Shown: piece by piece, positions 1-8,579 of the stretch | Layout of the letters: each line of letters opens with the position of its first letter | Position numbering within the stretch: the first letter of the stretch is position 1 | Assembly (NCBI GenBank): GCA_023414875.1 | Contig: JAEZMV010000012.1 | Coordinates: 124,001 to 188,000 of the forward strand | DNA from: Bacillota bacterium | Lineage (GTDB): Bacteria > Bacillota > Clostridia > Lachnospirales > Lachnospiraceae | Direction: 5' to 3' | DNA: 64,000 nucleotides | Translations under genes and position numbers: made by a program | The notes under the pieces: generated by a model | The model's input: only the letters and a program-made list of their open reading frames with translations | The model's database searches: none | Told to the model about the DNA's origin: nothing

Positions 1-148
1 CTTCCAATGAAGTATCATCAGACAGATTAACTTTGGAAGTATCATCAGATTTATTAACTTCAGTAGGTATATTGGAACAACCACCTGATAATGCTACTAA
101 ACTAAGTAATAATACAAAAAATATTCTTGTAGTCAAAAACTTCCCCAC
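1..148 (-). CDS. Lipoprotein, N-terminal part (runs off left edge)
   Basis: The reading frame begins with GTG at 148, eight or nine bases after a GGAGGG ribosome binding site; no ATG fits. The product starts with a short basic stretch, a hydrophobic core and a Cys at about residue 24 (LSGGC), which reads as a lipoprotein signal with a slightly atypical lipobox. After the Cys the mature part contains two copies of a Ser-Asp-Asp-Thr-Ser motif (SDDTSKVNL, SDDTSLE), a hydrophilic linker of the kind that tethers a domain to the membrane. The functional domain lies outside the window, so no role can be given. It lies downstream of the MATE gene on the same strand, after a gap of about 120 bases. 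Confidence 0.65.
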   Translation of the reverse strand, partial: MGKFLTTRIFFVLLLSLVALSGGCSNIPTEVNKSDDTSKVNLSDDTSLE

Positions 149-270
149 TATTTATAACCCTCCAATTTGTCTTATCATATTAATAAATAATACAGATGTT
201 AAATTCTGTTAAACATATTATAGTTCAAATTATCTGTTATAGCAATAGACGGTTTTTATCAAGTTTTTGA

Positions 271-1605
271 TTATCTACTTATCTTTTCACTCATGCTATG
301 AAGCCAGTCAGCCTTTTTATAATAGATAAGAAATATGATAGAGCTTAGAGACCAGGTTAATGGATATGCCCAGAAAACGACTCGTATATCCGGTATTATA
401 TCAACCATGATTGTAATATAGGTTATTCGGATGGCACACCAGCAGATCAGCATTACGATCATAGGAACTGAGGATTTACCGGCGCCTCTTAAAATTCCTG
501 CTAGGCAGTGGGATAAAGCAAGAAGAAAGTAAAACAATGCTTCTGTTCTTGTCTGCATCACACCAAATTCAATTACATCCGATTGATTATTAAAGAATCT
601 AATTAATATCGGAGCTAATATCCATAACACAATGCCAACTGCTTCAGATAACAGAACCCCTGTCAGGATACCAAAACGAGCACCTTTTTTAGCACGTTCG
701 TAATTCTTTGCACCAAGATTTTGTCCAATAAAGGTTGTCAAAGCAACACTGAAGCTGGTTATTGGTAAAAATGCAAAGCCCTCCAGTTTCGAATAGCTTC
801 CACATCCAGCCATAGCAACCGAACCAAATTTATTAATGTTGGACTGAACGATAACATTTGCAAATCCGATAACAGAGTTTTGAACACCTGTTGGTATACC
901 CATCTTTAAGAGGCTCACCAGCATCTTAGGCTGAATACGTATCTGACTGATATAAACTCGGTGGACACCCTCAACTCTCAGAAGCTTAACAAAGGCAAGA
1001 ATTGCACTGACAAACTGAGAGATTACGGTCGCAATCGCTGCACCCCCAATACCGAAGTCAAGGACCGCTACGAATAATATCTCTAAAACTACATTAACGA
1101 TGGAGGATATGATTAGATAATATAACGGATGTCTGCTGTCACCGACTGCCTGAAAGATACCCATGCAGGTATTATACATAACAATACCGATTCCACCGGC
1201 AAAATAAAGACGAAAAAACAAAATAGAATTCGGAAGTACATCATCAGGTGTTCCCATCATTCGTAACATCCAGGGTGTAAGTCCCATTCCTACCACGGTA
1301 ACTAGGACCCCGGCTATCAATCCAAAGGCAATCGTAGTATGTACGGCTATGGATAAATCTTTCATGTTTTTAGCACCATAATAACGGGCAATCACGACTC
1401 CTGCTCCTACGAATATACCACTGATAAAGCCTACAATTAAGAATATCAAGCTGCCCGATGAACTTACTGCAGCGAGTGCATCCTTACCAAGAACATTCCC
1501 CACAACCAGCGAATCTATTATGTGATATAGCTGCTGAAATAAATTGCCTAAAAAGATAGGCATCGCAAATAATATTATTTTTTTAGAAATCTTACCTTCT
1601 GTCAA
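271..1605 (-). CDS. MATE-family multidrug/Na+ efflux transporter
   Basis: The 444-residue product has about twelve hydrophobic segments and the features of the MATE family: an N-terminal motif around MPIFLGNLFQQLYHIIDS, a Gly-rich first loop, and an internal repeat of six plus six helices. MATE proteins are inner-membrane antiporters that export cationic drugs or metabolites using Na+ or H+ gradients. The start codon is TTG at 1605, placed 8 bases after AGGAAGG; the translated Met is therefore from TTG. Length is normal for the family. The substrate cannot be read from the sequence. Confidence 0.95.
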   Translation of the reverse strand: MTEGKISKKIILFAMPIFLGNLFQQLYHIIDSLVVGNVLGKDALAAVSSSGSLIFLIVGFISGIFVGAGVVIARYYGAKNMKDLSIAVHTTIAFGLIAGVLVTVVGMGLTPWMLRMMGTPDDVLPNSILFFRLYFAGGIGIVMYNTCMGIFQAVGDSRHPLYYLIISSIVNVVLEILFVAVLDFGIGGAAIATVISQFVSAILAFVKLLRVEGVHRVYISQIRIQPKMLVSLLKMGIPTGVQNSVIGFANVIVQSNINKFGSVAMAGCGSYSKLEGFAFLPITSFSVALTTFIGQNLGAKNYERAKKGARFGILTGVLLSEAVGIVLWILAPILIRFFNNQSDVIEFGVMQTRTEALFYFLLALSHCLAGILRGAGKSSVPMIVMLICWCAIRITYITIMVDIIPDIRVVFWAYPLTWSLSSIIFLIYYKKADWLHSMSEKISR

Positions 1606-1666
1606 AGTTTTATCCTTCCTGTCATGTTTTCATATTGATATATTTATTGATTTTATAAGTGTTTTA

Positions 1667-2179
1667 TTATGTTATTTCAAGGTCCAACCTTCTGTAGCCA
1701 AACCAATCAGGTTCGCAGTTAAAGTTTTCCTGGCTCTCGCACAGTTCGATATAATAAGTTTCACCATCCGAACTCATCATGCTTTCTTCTACACAGACAA
1801 TACTGTCCACATGATTATTAATTTCAGCCGCTATCATTTCTTTTATGGCCCGTTCTTTCACCTCTTGTTCGGTTTCCCCTACAAACAGGCTAACCTCATG
1901 CTGCTCCTGAGTTGATTCTTTCTTATACCCTCCTAGATGAACGAAATATAACTGCTTACTACCTGTTGGTTTCTCCTTGGTGAGTCGGACCGTAAAACCA
2001 TCTGCTCCGTTTATCACCTTATAACTATCCATGTGCAGCTTTTGAGGCAAACCATACCATGTACTTTTTAGTAACTCTACCGTATCATCGACATGATTAG
2101 CCGCTAAAAATTGTATATCATGTACCTCAATATTACCATGTTTCACTTTACCACCTAGAGTGATCATATATAGCTTCAT
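1667..2179 (-). CDS. DUF1543 domain protein
   Basis: The product is 170 residues with two similar halves, each opening with a beta strand and a Leu-Gly-Gly turn (MITLGGKV near residue 5 and FVHLGGYK near residue 80). The N-terminal half with the NIEVHD and HMDSY motifs resembles DUF1543 proteins, small cytosolic proteins of unknown function. AGGAGGAG sits 8 bases before the ATG. It is 61 bases upstream of the MATE gene on the same strand and may be cotranscribed with it. The family assignment is from memory of the motifs; no biochemical role is known to me. Confidence 0.75.
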   Translation of the reverse strand: MKLYMITLGGKVKHGNIEVHDIQFLAANHVDDTVELLKSTWYGLPQKLHMDSYKVINGADGFTVRLTKEKPTGSKQLYFVHLGGYKKESTQEQHEVSLFVGETEQEVKERAIKEMIAAEINNHVDSIVCVEESMMSSDGETYYIELCESQENFNCEPDWFGYRRLDLEIT

Positions 2180-2266
2180 CTTAAATTCTCCTCCTGTGTT
2201 TCTTCCTCTTTTATTTTACCACGGCTAATGCGTAAGGAAAGCATATTTAAATCTATTTTATTGCAT

Positions 2267-2527
2267 TTAATTTTTCGTTATTGTTCCTCGTTCAATTAAA
2301 ATTAAACATTCCTCCAGTGGATCCCCATCTGTATAATAATCCGGTTCCGTACCTGTATCAAACTGACTTGTGCCATCCTCATTTAAACCATAAGCTGCAT
2401 CAAACCGAACCAAAATACCACTATTGGGAAGTGGAAAAAACAAAGGGGTACCTCCCCCAGATCCACTGGTCTTTTTTCCAACCAAGGTTGTAAATCCAGT
2501 AGCTTTACAAAAGCTTCGTTTTTTCAT
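2267..2527 (-). pseudogene. S41-family peptidase, C-terminal remnant
   Basis: This 87-codon piece reads like the C-terminal end of a tail-specific (S41) protease: a Cys-Lys-Ala-Thr-Gly-Phe segment, a GKKTSGSGGGTP turn, PLPNSGILVRFDAAYGL, and a closing ETD/TEPDYY-DGDPLEECL segment. The PDZ domain and catalytic Ser/Lys segment that should precede it are absent. The open frame continues upstream as far as about 2839 with unrelated residues and no start codon that has a ribosome binding site. I read it as a fragment left after deletion, not as a working gene. An ATG exists at 2527, but it falls inside what should be mid-protein. Confidence 0.6.
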
Positions 2528-2935
2528 AATATATACCTCAAAAATAGTATGGTTGATCGATATTGAAATGATATTGAAAATTCTTAATAGTTTACATAAT
2601 ATATTTATGTATATCTCATTCGGTCTATTAAAAGATTTTTGATTTTTGTTACTTATTCCGTACAACAAAACCATGGATTTCGAAAGAAAATCATCTTCTT
2701 CTGTGCATACATCTAATCTAACTTCTTCACTCTCAAACCCATGCTCTTTAACAGAAGCATTAATAGCTCTATAATGGATTATAGCATCATTATTTATAAT
2801 ATGTAACTCTGAATATCAAGTTTTTAGCAGTAATCCATGAACTCCTTTCGACCGTGACTATGTCACATTGATGCACGTAAATATATTTTATCTTAGCATA
2901 TGATACATTATAAATAAAATTTAGGAGGTTAAATT
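2528..2935. other. Decayed coding DNA and intergenic region
   Basis: On the minus strand, 2528 to about 2839 stays open in the frame of the S41 remnant, with a coherent segment (NDAIIHYRAINASVKEHGF and an acidic stretch after it), but a stop codon lies just upstream and no start with a ribosome binding site is present. It looks like a second gene fragment fused to the peptidase tail by deletion. I do not recognise the family. Nearer to 2935 the DNA is AT-rich and should hold the promoter of the small plus-strand gene. Confidence 0.4.
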
Positions 2936-3142
2936 ATGAGTGATTTATCATCAACTTCATACTGCAAAGATAATAGATGTGATAGCGGAAATAACTCAAT
3001 GTTCATGATTCTTATACTGCTTTTATTATGTGGAGGTGACAATGGTATCTTTGGAGGCTGCGGAGATAATTCCTGTGGCTGCAACAATGGATTAACCGGT
3101 ATGCTACCTATTCTGCTACTATTATGTGGAGGTTCTTTTTAA
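2936..3142 (+). CDS. Small Cys/Gly-rich hydrophobic protein (chorion HCB-13-like annotation group)
   Basis: The 68-residue product has two copies of a hydrophobic Leu block ending in CGG (ILILLLLCGGD and ILLLLCGGS), separated by a Gly/Cys/Asn-rich loop with several single Cys residues. Clostridial genomes carry many such proteins, often labelled chorion class high-cysteine HCB protein 13; they are suspected surface or spore-coat components, but that is inference. AGGAGG lies 8 bases before the ATG, and a hairpin terminator follows 12 bases after the stop, so it is a self-contained transcription unit. Confidence 0.75.
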   Translation: MSDLSSTSYCKDNRCDSGNNSMFMILILLLLCGGDNGIFGGCGDNSCGCNNGLTGMLPILLLLCGGSF

Positions 3143-3154
3143 TAAACTTAAGTT

Positions 3155-3177
3155 GGGCTGTTGAATTTCAACAGCCC
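3155..3177. terminator. Bidirectional terminator between convergent genes
   Basis: A perfect 9-bp stem, GGGCTGTTG with CAACAGCCC around a 5-base AATTT loop, lies between the small Cys-rich gene and the end of alaA. T-rich sequence flanks the plus-strand exit. Confidence 0.8.
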
Positions 3178-3205
3178 ATTGATTTTGTTATATGAAGTCA
3201 GCTAA

Positions 3206-4423
3206 TTACTCCTGGGTATAGTAGCTTAAGAACTCCCCTAGTGAATTAGCTGCAGTTTTCAATTGATCCAGCTCCGGAAGATAAACCATTCTAAAGTGAT
3301 CAGGCTTCTCCCAGTGGAAACCACCGCCATGGGTTAATAATATTCTCTTATCCTTTAAAAAATCAAGAACAAACTTCTCATCATCCTTAACATGAAATTT
3401 TTTGATATCAATCTTTGGGAAGATGTAAAAGGCTGCTTTCGGTTTTACCGCACTAATTCCCGGTATCTCATTCAAAGCATGATATATATATTCTCTCTGT
3501 TCGTAAATCCTCCCACCGGGTAACAGAAGCTGTTTGGTTTCCTCCCTATATTTTAATGCCAGCTCGATGACAGATTGAGCCGGTACATTGGAGCAAAGTC
3601 GCATGGAGGAAAGCAGGTTTATCCCTTCGATATACCCTTTCGCCTGAGATTTGTCTCCGCTTAAGCTCATCCATCCACACCGGTATCCTGCAATTAAATG
3701 AGATTTAGACAAGCCATTAAAGCTTACCACTAATAAATCAGGTGCCAGTGATGCAATTGATATATGTTCCAAATCATCCATAACCAAACGATCGTAAATC
3801 TCATCTGCAAAAATAATAAGTTGATGCTTTCTTGCAATCTCAACAACCTCTTCCAGTATTTCCTTTGGATACAAAGCACCGGTTGGGTTATTCGGATTAA
3901 TGATGACGATGCCTTTTGTTCTTGAAGTAATTTTACTCTTAATATCCTCAATATCCGGATACCATTCCGCCTGTTCGTCACATACATAATGGACTGCGTT
4001 TCCTCCTGCCAGTGTTACCGATGCGGTCCATAGCGGATAATCCGGTGACGGAACCAGGATTTCATCACCACAATCTAATAAAGCCTGCATGGACAGGGTA
4101 ATTAACTCACTAACGCCATTGCCGGTATAGATATCCTCTACAGTTACATTTGGCATACCCTTCTCTTTACAATATTCATAAATTGCAATTCTTGCCGGCA
4201 TAATACCCTTTGAATCAGAATAGCCTTCTGTCCTTGATAAATTGTCGGACATGATTTTTAATAACTCCTCCGGTGCTTGAAACCCAAAAGGCGCAGGATT
4301 TCCGATATTTAGCTTTAATACCTTAATCCCCTCTGATATCATTCGGTTCGCCTCATCCATAACAGCACCTCTGATATCATAACATACATTATCCAGCTTC
4401 GTTGATTTTTCAAACTTTCTCAT
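3206..4423 (-). CDS. alaA: Alanine aminotransferase (AlaA-type)
   Basis: A 405-residue class I/II PLP aminotransferase whose whole sequence matches the AlaA pattern closely: an N-terminal NVCYDIRG segment, LNIGNPAPFGF near residue 38, PNNPTG near 177, DEIYD near 207, and the cofactor lysine in NGLSK at residue 240. AlaA makes alanine from pyruvate and glutamate in the cytosol. AAAGGGG precedes the ATG. The gene lies directly downstream of a T-box leader with an alanine-compatible specifier triplet, so it is probably induced when tRNA-Ala is uncharged, which supports the assignment. Length matches the E. coli enzyme. Confidence 0.92.
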   Translation of the reverse strand: MRKFEKSTKLDNVCYDIRGAVMDEANRMISEGIKVLKLNIGNPAPFGFQAPEELLKIMSDNLSRTEGYSDSKGIMPARIAIYEYCKEKGMPNVTVEDIYTGNGVSELITLSMQALLDCGDEILVPSPDYPLWTASVTLAGGNAVHYVCDEQAEWYPDIEDIKSKITSRTKGIVIINPNNPTGALYPKEILEEVVEIARKHQLIIFADEIYDRLVMDDLEHISIASLAPDLLVVSFNGLSKSHLIAGYRCGWMSLSGDKSQAKGYIEGINLLSSMRLCSNVPAQSVIELALKYREETKQLLLPGGRIYEQREYIYHALNEIPGISAVKPKAAFYIFPKIDIKKFHVKDDEKFVLDFLKDKRILLTHGGGFHWEKPDHFRMVYLPELDQLKTAANSLGEFLSYYTQE

Positions 4424-4446
4424 ACATTTTCCCCTTTCATTTTAGA

Positions 4447-4715
4447 TAAAAAAAGCCCTAAACGTCTATTAACGTTTAGGGCGAATACTTATTGATCCGT
4501 GTTACCACCTAAATTCAGAGAATATCTCTGCACTCTGACAGTACTAACATACTGCGTCCCAGTAACGCGGGATGACGTTGAAGCCTACTTAGTATTAATA
4601 CTGTTGGGTTCAAAGCTCCGAGACTGCTTCCATATTAACTCCATAAAGATTCACACCAACCATCTTCTCTCTGAAATATCGTTAATATTTACTACTTCTC
4701 TTCATAGCCTTTTTC
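4447..4715 (-). promoter_or_regulatory. T-box leader of alaA (probable tRNA-Ala sensor)
   Basis: On the minus strand there is a GAAGAGAAGTAG segment (around 4695-4706), an AGAGA motif with a GGTTGGTGTGAA apical element, a GCT triplet at 4616-4614 just before TTGAACC as a likely specifier, and the T-box AGGTGGTAACACGG at 4510-4497. It ends in a strong hairpin, GCCCTAAACGT paired with ACGTTTAGGGC (4455-4482), followed by a run of seven T. The order of elements is diagnostic for tRNA-responsive transcription attenuation. The specifier reading is my inference from position; it agrees with the alanine aminotransferase downstream. Confidence 0.9.
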
Positions 4716-4773
4716 AATTTTGTTCCATTTTATCAGAGTTATTCATCTCTGTCAATATAGAAATATTTATATT

Positions 4774-6474
4774 TTACATCTGAGCATTAAATAAACTTTT
4801 AATCTTATAAATAACATCATCCGAATCAGCATTAATACTTGAGGCTTCATTTATATTGGAGATTGTCTGTAGCGCTTCAATATTTGCATTATATCCTATG
4901 GTATAAACAGGGATACCGCTTTCCTGAATTACAGGTTGTACGTAGTCAAGCGTATTACCTTCATTCGTTTCCCCATCGCTTAACAAAAATAGCATTAATT
5001 TTGCCTGCGGATTACTTTCCTTCGCTTCTAAAAGCATTTTTATCCCTACCGTAATACCGTCATAGGTAGCCGTACCTCCTACCGCCTGTAAATCTTCGAC
5101 GGCACCTTGGAAATAAGCTCTTTGATTCAAATCAAACTTGGCAATCGGAACTTCGACAGTTACATTTGAGCTATAGCTTACTAATCCAATATAATTGTTA
5201 TCATTAATATACTGAGCACCGTTGATTAAACTCTTCTTAAGCTGATTCATAGGATCGCCATCCATACTTCCGCTTACATCAGCTACAAATACGGCGATAA
5301 TATCCTTACCTCCGTCTTTATTCTCTTTCCACAGCTGCTGAGCCTGTAATACGGTACCTCCATTGGTTTCATAGGCTTCACCCTGATAACTGTCTAAACC
5401 ATTAAAGCCATATTCCTTAGCTAAAGCCTGTGAACTATCATTCAAACAAAACTCTGAGAACTGCTCCAACACTTGCTTTTTATCCGGAAGAAGCGCACCC
5501 ACTTCATACAAGGGATTATCATGTCTGATACCAAAGGGAATAAATTCATATTTAGATAGCTCTTCATCATTTACATAGGTCTGATACTCCATCACCATTC
5601 CATCAAGTTTACCGGATGCAGCACTTTCTCTCATCTGCATCGTAGTATATGCTACGAATGGAACATTATTTTGGAATTCGGTAAATCCGCTTTTCGCTTT
5701 ATCACTTAATAAATCCTTCGGATCGTTGTAATACAAGGTGCTTAGAAGGAAGTTTAAACCGGTTGAGCTTGCCAGTGGATTCGTATAACCCATCACCATT
5801 TCATTATTAACGACAGCTTTGAGTACTGCCTGCAAATCTGCACTTCCATAGTTGGTAGCAAGAGTTTCTTTCGTATTCTTATTTACTAGGATACCGGCCA
5901 CATTACCTACCAGCTTTTTGGCAACCATGGTAACATCTCCACCTTGAGCATTGATTAAATTACCCCATAATTCAGAGGATGGAGAAAAAACATCAGGTAT
6001 ATATTTTCCCGATATGATGTAGTCAGCTCCTAATCCCGAAGCTATGTTTCGAATGGATACAGAAATCGTTTTACCATCAATGCTATAGCCCTGTGCATTA
6101 AAGTCTTCAGCCACCTCTATCAGCCAGCCATCCTTTTTACTTCCTGATTTTTCAGGACTTGCAAAGATTTCAATATTAATATCCCCTGTTCCTTCAACTA
6201 CGATTGGGTACTTATCAATCTCCGGTAATTCATCATATAGCGATGGTGAGGTCAGCTCAATCGAGGCTTTCCTAGGGTTGTTCTTATCTTGCTTAATCTT
6301 ATCTGACAGGTAGTTCAGTTTTTCATTTAAAGTCTTATTATTATAAGCCTCCATATTTTTCTGATGCTTATTTTTGCCACCAGAAGAATTGGTTGCTAAT
6401 GATACGATCACTAACACTACCACGAAGATAACTGCAATTCCTACGACAAACTTCATTAAATTCTCTTTATTCAT
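4774..6474 (-). CDS. Membrane-anchored substrate-binding / VWA domain fusion protein
   Basis: The 566-residue product has one N-terminal membrane anchor (residues 8-27), a middle part (about 70-370) that looks like a periplasmic-binding-protein fold, and a C-terminal von Willebrand A domain (about 390-560). The MIDAS motif is present as DVSGS at 399-403, with the later Thr in GGTATYDG and the Asp in SDGETN. VWA domains bind a divalent metal and mediate protein contacts. The ligand is unknown. It follows an 8-base gap after the coiled-coil membrane protein, so the two form an operon. AAAGGGAATC precedes the ATG. Confidence 0.8.
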   Translation of the reverse strand: MNKENLMKFVVGIAVIFVVVLVIVSLATNSSGGKNKHQKNMEAYNNKTLNEKLNYLSDKIKQDKNNPRKASIELTSPSLYDELPEIDKYPIVVEGTGDINIEIFASPEKSGSKKDGWLIEVAEDFNAQGYSIDGKTISVSIRNIASGLGADYIISGKYIPDVFSPSSELWGNLINAQGGDVTMVAKKLVGNVAGILVNKNTKETLATNYGSADLQAVLKAVVNNEMVMGYTNPLASSTGLNFLLSTLYYNDPKDLLSDKAKSGFTEFQNNVPFVAYTTMQMRESAASGKLDGMVMEYQTYVNDEELSKYEFIPFGIRHDNPLYEVGALLPDKKQVLEQFSEFCLNDSSQALAKEYGFNGLDSYQGEAYETNGGTVLQAQQLWKENKDGGKDIIAVFVADVSGSMDGDPMNQLKKSLINGAQYINDNNYIGLVSYSSNVTVEVPIAKFDLNQRAYFQGAVEDLQAVGGTATYDGITVGIKMLLEAKESNPQAKLMLFLLSDGETNEGNTLDYVQPVIQESGIPVYTIGYNANIEALQTISNINEASSINADSDDVIYKIKSLFNAQM

Positions 6475-6482
6475 GATTCCCT

Positions 6483-7214
6483 TTACACTTCCTTCCCAGT
6501 TTCATACTTTTTCGCTAAAGCATCGATATCCTCTTCCTTTTCTGTTCGCAGGCTCTTCATAGCATTTACCACGTCTCTTAGCTTGCTGATATCCTTTTCT
6601 TCATGAAATTCACCCAATCTGGATGTCTCTGTAATTAAAGTCTCAAATTCTAAAAGTATTTCATTGATTTTCTTAATCTGTTCATCAAGATATTCGATAT
6701 TTTGTCTTATTACCTCGGGTATCCCCCTGTCATCGAATATTTCTACACGATTTAAAATCCTCTCAAAATATATAATTATGGCGTCCTCTACGGTCTGAAC
6801 CAATTCATCAAGTGCGCCGCTGTCCGTTGAACCCGGTTCCGCTCCGGCAACCTGAAGCATAACGTTCTTTCTTCTTTTAAACCTCTGTATTTGTTCGTTT
6901 GTTAGATCAATACACCTGATAATTTGCAGGTGAGAATAGATCTTACGAAATTCAACAAGCTTATAGTTTAACCGATCAAGCTCGGACACCTTATCCTCCT
7001 GTGTAATTTCCTGTACCGATACTCCAAAAATATACTTGTACAACATCAGGATAGCAATCAGCAAAAACACAAACACAGACATGATCAGAATTGTTTTTAT
7101 AAGGCTACCCGCCTGTATTTTATTCACTATGATTAATGAAATCGGAATTGTTAATATGGCGCTTATGGCCGCCATCCAATATATTGTATAATTTTTATTT
7201 TTACTTTTCTTCAT
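6483..7214 (-). CDS. Two-TM coiled-coil membrane protein, partner of the VWA protein
   Basis: The ATG at 7214 was chosen because GGAGG lies 5 bases before it; a TTG start 15 bases further upstream would place the GGAGG inside the gene. The 243-residue product has two membrane segments near residues 10-28 and 38-58 and then a long, mostly helical cytosolic part rich in Glu, Lys and Leu with a coiled-coil look. I do not recognise a named family. Its tight coupling to the VWA/binding-protein gene (8-base gap) suggests that the two proteins work together at the membrane. No enzyme motif is visible. Confidence 0.75.
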   Translation of the reverse strand: MKKSKNKNYTIYWMAAISAILTIPISLIIVNKIQAGSLIKTILIMSVFVFLLIAILMLYKYIFGVSVQEITQEDKVSELDRLNYKLVEFRKIYSHLQIIRCIDLTNEQIQRFKRRKNVMLQVAGAEPGSTDSGALDELVQTVEDAIIIYFERILNRVEIFDDRGIPEVIRQNIEYLDEQIKKINEILLEFETLITETSRLGEFHEEKDISKLRDVVNAMKSLRTEKEEDIDALAKKYETGKEV

Positions 7215-7337
7215 AAAAACCTCCAACAATCCTTTACATCATTTTTCATTTGGATATTGCTCTGTTTGAAATTTATCCCATATAAAATAAATTCCGTATC
7301 AACACTTGATGTTATTATATAATGAATGACATAAAAT

Positions 7338-7377
7338 GGCTACCATATTTTTCATGTTTTAGATGAAACTGGTAGCC
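7338..7377 (-). terminator. Terminator downstream of the lipid kinase
   Basis: A long imperfect stem (GGCTACCA with TGGTAGCC, extended inward by TTTCAT with ATGAAA) lies 43 bases after the stop of the diacylglycerol-kinase-like gene. The minus-strand exit is TTTTAT, a moderate U tract. Confidence 0.6.
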
Positions 7378-7419
7378 GTTGCATGACTTTATTCGATTAT
7401 ATTTTATGATTGATCATTA

Positions 7420-8310
7420 TCAAAGCCTTTTACTGCATATAATTTCAACTGCATTATTACAGTTTTCAACCTCCACCTTATCATACAATCCACCATATTC
7501 ACCATCTAAGGTCCACTCCATAGCATCTGAAATTATGCTCATTTTCGAAGCTTGAATATAGTACATGTATTTCTCATTTATTTTTTGATTTAATAAAGCA
7601 CTGATAATAGCCTCCAAATCAATGATATTTTTGGGATTCTTAATCATAAGCATTTCGAACATACCATCATTTAAACTTGTTTTATCATAACTGACATTCT
7701 TAAACCCTGCTATATATAAGGAATTAGTTACAAATCCGACTATAAAATCATCTTCAATCACCTTGTTATCGTATAACACTTTAACATGTTTTGTTTTTAA
7801 ATCTGACAATCTTTTTATTCCTTCTAAATAATATGAAAGAATACCCATAAAATTTTTATTGTTTTGTGAGGTCATATAAGGTACATCCGTGAATGCTCCG
7901 AAAGCCGCTACATAGATAAAATATTTATCGTTAAATTTGCCGATATCCATTGCTTTTGGTGCACCGGTAATAATATTTCCAACCGCTTTTTTAATTTCTC
8001 TACTAATTTTTAAGCTATGTGCTACATCATTCATGGAGCCTGCCGGAATATACCCAATCGGAATTGATTTTCCGGAATACATCTGGCCTGAAATCACCTC
8101 ATTTAAGGTTCCATCACCGCCACCACAGACAAGTAAATCATAGAATTCTGATTCCTTCGTAACGATTACAGTTGCATCACCTTTCGTCTGAGTAGGAAAT
8201 ACAGTTACTTTATAACCGTACTTTACAAAAGTATTTATAATGTCAAATAATTTCGATTTTAATTTGCCTCTGCCTGCAGTCGGATTGAATATGAGTAATA
8301 ATTTTTTCAT
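7420..8310 (-). CDS. Diacylglycerol/sphingosine kinase-family lipid kinase (YegS/BmrU-like)
   Basis: The 296-residue protein opens with IFNPTAGRGK and carries the catalytic GGGDGTLNE loop at residues 63-71, followed by GYIPAGSMNDVA, all hallmarks of the DAGK catalytic domain. These cytosolic, membrane-associated enzymes phosphorylate lipid substrates such as diacylglycerol, recycling it for phospholipid or teichoic acid metabolism. GSMND replaces the more common GTxND, still within family variation. GGAGG precedes the ATG. Exact substrate is not decidable from sequence. Confidence 0.9.
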   Translation of the reverse strand: MKKLLLIFNPTAGRGKLKSKLFDIINTFVKYGYKVTVFPTQTKGDATVIVTKESEFYDLLVCGGGDGTLNEVISGQMYSGKSIPIGYIPAGSMNDVAHSLKISREIKKAVGNIITGAPKAMDIGKFNDKYFIYVAAFGAFTDVPYMTSQNNKNFMGILSYYLEGIKRLSDLKTKHVKVLYDNKVIEDDFIVGFVTNSLYIAGFKNVSYDKTSLNDGMFEMLMIKNPKNIIDLEAIISALLNQKINEKYMYYIQASKMSIISDAMEWTLDGEYGGLYDKVEVENCNNAVEIICSKRL

Positions 8311-8579
8311 CCTATATCCTCCATGAAATAAACTGTAATATATTGTTTCATTAATAACGTGAAATTTATAGTTTGCCGTGCTAATACATAGGATAATATA
8401 CTGTAAAATTATAGCATAAATACCATAATAACACTATTCAAAATTATAAAGATTTTATAAAATATTTTAACAATATTTTATCATCTAAAATATGATGTTT
8501 AGCTTATTATTTCCTACAAAACACTATTTTAACGTTCAGAGTTATCATTTTTTATCCATTGTATTCATCCGTATATGCC

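Noticed and set aside
2281..2642. Plus-strand open frames opposite the S41 remnant
   Set aside because: The opposite strand shows clear S41 peptidase similarity; the plus frames have no ribosome binding site.
4499..4783. Plus-strand open frame of 94 codons
   Set aside because: It lies opposite the T-box leader; its codons are explained by RNA structure and it has no ribosome binding site.
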